Source of the DNA: Massilia sp.
GTDB taxonomy: Bacteria > Pseudomonadota > Gammaproteobacteria > Burkholderiales > Burkholderiaceae_D
DNA: 12,664 nucleotides
Reading direction: 5' to 3'
Assembly: GCA_028291845.1 (NCBI GenBank)
Contig: JAQGNM010000178.1
Location: 1-12,664 of the forward strand
This document shows, one piece after another, positions 8,579-12,664 of this stretch. The position numbers and the translations under genes were made by a program. Position 1 is the stretch's first letter. Each line of letters opens with the position of its first letter. The notes below the pieces were generated by a model. The model did no database searches, was not told where the DNA came from, and worked only from the letters and a program-made list of their open reading frames with translations.

Positions 8579-9535
8579 TTAATCCTCGAGAGCTTCCAGG
8601 TAGCGCTGCGCGTCGAGCGCCGCCATGCAGCCGGTGCCCGAGCTGGTGATCGCCTGGCGATAAATGTGATCCTGCACGTCGCCGGCGGCGAACACGCCCG
8701 GGATGTTGGTGGCGGTGGCCATGCCTTCGAGACCGGTGCGGGTCTTGATGTAGCCGTTGTGCATGTCGAGCTGGCCTTCGAAGATGCCGGTGTTCGGCTT
8801 GTGGCCGATCGCCACGAACAGGCCGTGCACCGCCATCTTGGTGACTTCTCCGGTTTCGGTCGACTTGATGTTGATGCCGGTGACGCCGCCGTCGTCGCCC
8901 GTCACTTCATCGAGCGTATGGTTGTACTTGATGACGATCTTGCCTTCGGCCGCCTTGGCGTTCAAACGGTCGATCAGGATCGGCTCGGCGCGGAACTTGT
9001 CGCGGCGGTGGATGATGGTGACCTTGGTGGCAATGTTCGACAGGTACAGCGCTTCCTCGACAGCGGTGTTGCCGCCGCCGATCACGGCCACTTCCTGGCC
9101 GCGGTAGAAAAAGCCGTCGCAGGTGGCGCACGCGGACACGCCGCGGCCCATGAAGGCTTGTTCCGACGGCAAACCGAGGTACTGGGCCGAGGCGCCGGTC
9201 GAGATGATCAGCGAATCGCAGGTGAATTCATGGCTGTCGCCGAGCAGGCGGATCGGCTTTTCGTTGAGGAAAGTCGTGTGGATGTGGTCGAACACGATTT
9301 CCGTCTTGAACTTTTCGGCGTGCTGCAGCAGGCGCTGCATCAGGTCGGGACCTTGCACGCCCAGCGGATCGCCCGGCCAGTTTTCAACGTCGGTGGTCGT
9401 CATCAGCTGGCCACCTTGTTCCACGCCGGTCACCAGCATCGGGTTCAGGTTGGCGCGAGCGGCGTAGACGGCCGCGCTGTAGCCGGCAGGGCCGGAGCCG
9501 AGGATCAGAACTTTGGCGTGTTTTTTCGTGGTCAT
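8579..9535 (-). CDS. trxB: Thioredoxin-disulfide reductase
   Basis: An FAD-dependent enzyme that uses NADPH to reduce thioredoxin in the cytoplasm. The 318-residue length fits the low-molecular-weight bacterial class. Visible features, in order: FAD-binding 'GSGPAGYSAA' (13-22), the redox-active 'CATC' (Cys136, Cys139), NADPH-binding 'GGGNTAVEEA' (153-162) with downstream 'HRRDKFRA' (177-184) typical of NADPH rather than NADH preference, and the C-terminal FAD motif 'FAAGDV' (282-287). The start at 9535 (MTTKKHAKVLILG) places the FAD motif at its usual distance from the N-terminus; the open frame runs 36 codons further but that part looks non-coding. No clear Shine-Dalgarno sequence precedes the ATG. 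It is the first gene of a trxB-Smr operon, divergent from ftsK, with a perfect TATAAT about 110 bases upstream. Confidence 0.97.
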   Translation of the reverse strand: MTTKKHAKVLILGSGPAGYSAAVYAARANLNPMLVTGVEQGGQLMTTTDVENWPGDPLGVQGPDLMQRLLQHAEKFKTEIVFDHIHTTFLNEKPIRLLGDSHEFTCDSLIISTGASAQYLGLPSEQAFMGRGVSACATCDGFFYRGQEVAVIGGGNTAVEEALYLSNIATKVTIIHRRDKFRAEPILIDRLNAKAAEGKIVIKYNHTLDEVTGDDGGVTGINIKSTETGEVTKMAVHGLFVAIGHKPNTGIFEGQLDMHNGYIKTRTGLEGMATATNIPGVFAAGDVQDHIYRQAITSSGTGCMAALDAQRYLEALED

Positions 9536-9645
9536 GGGAAGCTGTCGTGATTGTGTAGAAAGGAAGATGGGGGCGGCTGAGGCGAAAGCAATACACCAGT
9601 TGAAGCCCGGCAATGCCTGAAAAACGTCGCCACCGCAATACACCG

Positions 9646-9675
9646 ATTATAGACGATGATGCGTGTGTGCATGAA
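9646..9675 (-). promoter_or_regulatory. Sigma70-type promoter candidate for trxB-Smr operon
   Basis: On the minus strand TATAAT occupies 9651-9646, with TTCATG (9675-9670) 18 bases upstream as a weak -35. The -10 is a perfect consensus hexamer. Transcription would start near 9640, leaving a leader of about 100 bases before the trxB ATG. It lies in the 216-base divergent region shared with ftsK. Confidence 0.55.
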
Positions 9676-9703
9676 TGAGGGGCCCGGTCCGTGCCAGATG
9701 GCT

Positions 9704-9709
9704 TAGAAT
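9704..9709 (+). promoter_or_regulatory. Candidate -10 element for ftsK-lolA
   Basis: TAGAAT, within GGCTTAGAATGG, lies 42 bases upstream of the ftsK start codon. No good -35 is seen 16-18 bases before it. A short leader of about 35 bases is implied. Confidence 0.35.
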
Positions 9710-9751
9710 GGCCGCATCGCTTTTTCAGCTGCTGTTTACCCTGCTGCACGT

Positions 9752-12145
9752 ATGCCTAAAACAACCCAACCCGACCCGAATAGCTACACCCGCAACCCGA
9801 CCGTGCGCCAACCATTGCCGAACCGGCTGGTGCGGCTGCTGTCGGAAGCGCGCTGGATCGCGCTGGCGGTGCTGTTCCTGTACTTTGTCCTGATCCTGAT
9901 CACCTATAACAAGGCCGATCCCGGCTGGTCGCACGATATCGTGGTGCCGAAAGCAATCAACGTGGGCGGGCGCGCCGGCGCATGGCTGGCCGACCTGATG
10001 CTGTTCATCTTCGGCTTTTCGGCCTGGTGGTGGTGCGTCTGCTTTGCCAGGTTGTTATGGAAAGATTATCGCCAGCTGACCGCCGCGCCGGGCGAAGCGC
10101 TGGCCGAACCGGAGCACCAGCACGAAACGCTGGCGCGCTGGATCGGCTTTGTATTGATGTTTGCCGGCAGCGTCGGCCTTGAGTACCTGCGCATGTACAC
10201 CCTGACTGCCCAGCTGCCGCGGGCACCGGGCGGGGTGCTGGGGCAATTGATCGGCCATTCGGCCCACGTCGCCTTCGGCTTTACCGGCGCGACCTTGCTG
10301 CTGTTGTTGTTGTTTGGAATAGGGTCGAGCCTGTTTTTCCACATTTCCTGGTTGTCGGTGGCCGAGCGCATCGGCGGCGCCATCGAAATGTCGATCGACT
10401 GGTTCCGCCTGCGCTATCAAGACCGCGAAGACCGCAAGCAGGGCGAGGTGGCAGCCGTCAAGCGCGACGAGGTGGTGGTGCAGGAGCGCGCCAGGTATGT
10501 TGAGAAGCACGTTGAAAAGCAGGTGGACGCGCTTGCTCCAAAACTCGACGGCCTGCCGTTAGCCAAGGCCGCGCCGCAGGCGGCGCCGCTGATCGTCAAG
10601 TCCGAGCGGGTCGAGAAAGAAAAGCAGGCGCCGCTGTTCCGCGATTTGCCGGGCGACTCCGGCTTGCCGCCGCTGTCGCTGCTCGACGAAGCGGCCGAGT
10701 ACCAGGAAACCGTGTCGGTGGAAACCCTGGAGTTCACAAGCCGCCTGATCGAAAAGAAATTGTCCGACTTCGGCGTCGACGCCAAGGTGGTGGCCGCCTA
10801 CCCGGGTCCGGTGGTGACCCGCTACGAGATCGAGCCGGCCACGGGCGTCAAGGGCAGCCAGATCGTCGGCCTGGCGAGAGACTTGGCCCGTTCGTTGTCG
10901 CTGACCTCGATCGGGGTTGTGGAAACCATTCCCGGCAAGATCTTCTTGGCGCTGGAGTTGCCGAATCAAAAGCGCCAGATCGTGCGCCTGACGGAAATCG
11001 TCGGCTCGAAGCTGTATCACGACAGCGCCTCGCCGTTGACGATTGCGCTCGGCAAGGACATCGCCGGCAAACCAGTGATCGCCGACCTGGCCAAGATGCC
11101 GCACTTGCTGGTGGCCGGCACCACCGGTTCCGGTAAATCGGTCGGCATCAATGCCACCATCCTGTCGCTGCTATATAAAAGCGACCCGGCCGACGTGCGT
11201 CTGATCCTGATCGACCCGAAAATGCTGGAAATGTCGGTGTACGAAGGCATCCCGCATCTGCTGGCGCCGGTCGTCACCGATATGCGCCAGGCCGGCCATG
11301 CGCTGAACTGGGCAGTCAACGAGATGGAGCGGCGTTACAAGCTGATGAGTAAGCTCGGGGTGCGTAACCTGGCCGGCTACAACAACAAGATCGCCGAGGC
11401 GGCCAAGCGCGAAGAGCATATTCCGAACCCGTTTTCCTTGACCCCGGATGCCCCCGAGCCGCTGGAAAAACTGCCGACCATCGTCATCATCATCGACGAG
11501 CTGGCCGACCTGATGATGGTGGTCGGCAAAAAGGTCGAGGAACTGATTGCCCGTATCGCCCAAAAGGCGCGCGCCGCAGGCCTGCACCTGATTCTTGCCA
11601 CGCAGCGTCCGTCGGTGGACGTGATCACCGGCCTGATCAAGGCGAACATTCCGACCCGCATCGCCTTCCAGGTATCCTCGAAAATCGACTCGCGCACCAT
11701 TCTCGACCAGATGGGCGCCGAAGCGCTGCTGGGCATGGGCGACATGCTGTACATGCCGCCGGGTACCGGTCTGCCGGTGCGGGTGCACGGCGCGTTCGTC
11801 TCGGACGATGAAGTGCATCGAGTTGTAAAACATTTACAATCCTTGGGCGAGCCGAATTACATTGAGGGCATCCTCGAAGGCGGCACCCTGGAGGGCGAGG
11901 GCGGCGGCGCCGAAGGCGCGCCGGCAGGCGAGGGCGGCGGAGAAAGCGACGCCATGTACGATCAGGCGGTGCAGGTGGTACTGAAAAACCGCCGCGCATC
12001 GATCTCGCTGGTGCAGCGGCATTTGCGGATCGGCTACAACCGCGCTGCCCGCCTGCTGGAACAAATGGAAAACAGCGGCGTGGTGTCGCCGATGCAGTCG
12101 AACGGCAACCGCGATATCCTGGTGCCGGCGACCAGCGCCGAGTAA
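9752..12145 (+). CDS. ftsK: DNA translocase FtsK
   Basis: A septum-anchored, ATP-driven DNA pump that clears chromosome ends from the division site and activates XerCD recombination at dif. The protein is 797 residues. About four membrane segments lie at roughly 35-52, 78-98, 130-147 and 173-197. A charged linker (about 215-320), much shorter than the E. coli one, has a likely helical 'YVEKHVEKQVDAL'. The motor domain carries Walker A 'GTTGSGKS' (456-463), Walker B 'IIIDELAD' (579-586) and 'ILATQRPSVDVITG' (614-627). A Gly/Glu-rich spacer (709-732) leads to the C-terminal gamma winged-helix domain (about 735-797, 'RRASISLVQRHLRIGYNRAARLLEQME'), which reads polar KOPS sequences and contacts XerD. 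The ATG at 9752 has little Shine-Dalgarno character, but no better start lies nearby. lolA begins 33 bases downstream on the same strand, a widely conserved pairing. Confidence 0.97.
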   Translation: MPKTTQPDPNSYTRNPTVRQPLPNRLVRLLSEARWIALAVLFLYFVLILITYNKADPGWSHDIVVPKAINVGGRAGAWLADLMLFIFGFSAWWWCVCFARLLWKDYRQLTAAPGEALAEPEHQHETLARWIGFVLMFAGSVGLEYLRMYTLTAQLPRAPGGVLGQLIGHSAHVAFGFTGATLLLLLLFGIGSSLFFHISWLSVAERIGGAIEMSIDWFRLRYQDREDRKQGEVAAVKRDEVVVQERARYVEKHVEKQVDALAPKLDGLPLAKAAPQAAPLIVKSERVEKEKQAPLFRDLPGDSGLPPLSLLDEAAEYQETVSVETLEFTSRLIEKKLSDFGVDAKVVAAYPGPVVTRYEIEPATGVKGSQIVGLARDLARSLSLTSIGVVETIPGKIFLALELPNQKRQIVRLTEIVGSKLYHDSASPLTIALGKDIAGKPVIADLAKMPHLLVAGTTGSGKSVGINATILSLLYKSDPADVRLILIDPKMLEMSVYEGIPHLLAPVVTDMRQAGHALNWAVNEMERRYKLMSKLGVRNLAGYNNKIAEAAKREEHIPNPFSLTPDAPEPLEKLPTIVIIIDELADLMMVVGKKVEELIARIAQKARAAGLHLILATQRPSVDVITGLIKANIPTRIAFQVSSKIDSRTILDQMGAEALLGMGDMLYMPPGTGLPVRVHGAFVSDDEVHRVVKHLQSLGEPNYIEGILEGGTLEGEGGGAEGAPAGEGGGESDAMYDQAVQVVLKNRRASISLVQRHLRIGYNRAARLLEQMENSGVVSPMQSNGNRDILVPATSAE

Positions 12146-12178
12146 TTTGCAATATTAAAACCAAGAACAAGGAACACG

Positions 12179-12664
12179 ATGAAGCGATTGTCCGTATTAC
12201 TGTTTGCCGGCGCCATGAGCCTGGGCCTGGCTGGCGCCGCACAGGCGAGCGCCCTCGACCAGTTCAAGACCTTCGTGGCCACCACCAAGGCGGCCAAGGG
12301 CGAATTTACCCAGCAGCAGCTGAAAAAATCGGACACCGCCAAGGCGGCGCCGGTCTCCACCGGCACGTTTTTGTTCGCCCGTCCCGGCAAATTCATCTGG
12401 ACCTACGTCAAGCCCTACGAGCAGCTGTTGCAGGCCGATGGCGAGCAGCTGTATATCTTCGACAAGGATCTGAACCAGGTGACGGTGAAAAAGCTGGGCA
12501 ACGCGCTCGGCTCCTCGCCGGCCGCCATCCTGTTCGGCAGCAATGATCTGGAAAAGAATTTCACCTTGAGCGAGGCGGGCGCCCGCAATGGCCTCGAGTG
12601 GCTCGACGCCAAGCCGAAGGCGCAGGACTCGACGTTTACGATGATCAGCATCGGCCTGCGCAAC
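12179..12664 (+). CDS. lolA: Outer-membrane lipoprotein carrier LolA (3' end outside window)
   Basis: A periplasmic chaperone that accepts lipoproteins released by LolCDE and passes them to LolB at the outer membrane. The open frame from ATG 12179 reaches the window end with 162 codons and no stop; family members are about 200 residues, so roughly the last fifth is missing. The start has AAGGA six bases upstream. A Sec signal peptide (MKRLSVLLFAGAMSLGLAG) ends with likely cleavage after 'AQA' at residue 23. The mature part shows the LolA pattern: 'KGEFTQQQL' (40-48), 'STGTFLFARPGKFIWTYVKPYEQLLQADGEQLYIFDKDLNQVTVKKL' (60-106) and 'SPAAILFGSNDLEKNFTL' (113-130). It follows ftsK closely and is probably co-transcribed with it; in many proteobacteria rarA comes next, which would be outside this window. 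Confidence 0.95.
   Translation, partial: MKRLSVLLFAGAMSLGLAGAAQASALDQFKTFVATTKAAKGEFTQQQLKKSDTAKAAPVSTGTFLFARPGKFIWTYVKPYEQLLQADGEQLYIFDKDLNQVTVKKLGNALGSSPAAILFGSNDLEKNFTLSEAGARNGLEWLDAKPKAQDSTFTMISIGLRN

Noticed and set aside
8666..9550. Open frame of 294 codons antisense to trxB
   Set aside because: trxB is unambiguous from its FAD, CATC and NADPH motifs; the antisense frame shows no motif and no ribosome-binding site.

Overview
The window looks like ordinary chromosome from a GC-rich betaproteobacterium, most likely of the Oxalobacteraceae (Massilia / Duganella / Janthinobacterium type). That placement is inferred from base composition, the protein sequences and the gene neighbourhoods nadE-PII, trxB-Smr and ftsK-lolA; no rRNA is present to confirm it. 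I see no phage, plasmid, CRISPR, tRNA, insertion sequence with a transposase, or recognisable defence system.

Layout, left to right: the C-terminal part of a LysR-type regulator (+, cut by the window edge); a 240-base convergent spacer holding a structured inverted repeat with a terminator-like hairpin at its centre; a TonB-dependent outer-membrane receptor (-); a FemAB/GNAT-like N-acyltransferase (-); divergently from it, glutamine-dependent NAD+ synthase nadE and the nitrogen-signalling PII protein glnB (+); a convergent TRIC/UPF0126 membrane protein (-); a second copy of the inverted repeat in the opposite orientation; an Smr-domain protein and thioredoxin reductase trxB (-, one operon, trxB first); divergently from trxB, the DNA translocase ftsK and the lipoprotein chaperone lolA (+, probable operon, lolA cut by the window end).

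Most of the window is housekeeping: NAD synthesis, nitrogen sensing, thiol redox, chromosome segregation and outer-membrane lipoprotein transport. nadE and glnB may be linked functionally, because NadE consumes glutamine and PII proteins report carbon/nitrogen status. The receptor and the acyltransferase are accessory-type genes whose substrates cannot be read from sequence.

The least explained feature is the repeat family. Two copies (about 665-819 and 7800-7899) share a 16-base core inverted repeat flanked by two different outer arms, one short and one long. They lie in opposite orientations, have unrelated centres, and each ends within a few bases of a stop codon. A degenerate remnant lies at 593-634. 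Long open frames antisense to the receptor, acyltransferase, nadE and trxB are by-products of GC-rich codon usage and are not annotated.
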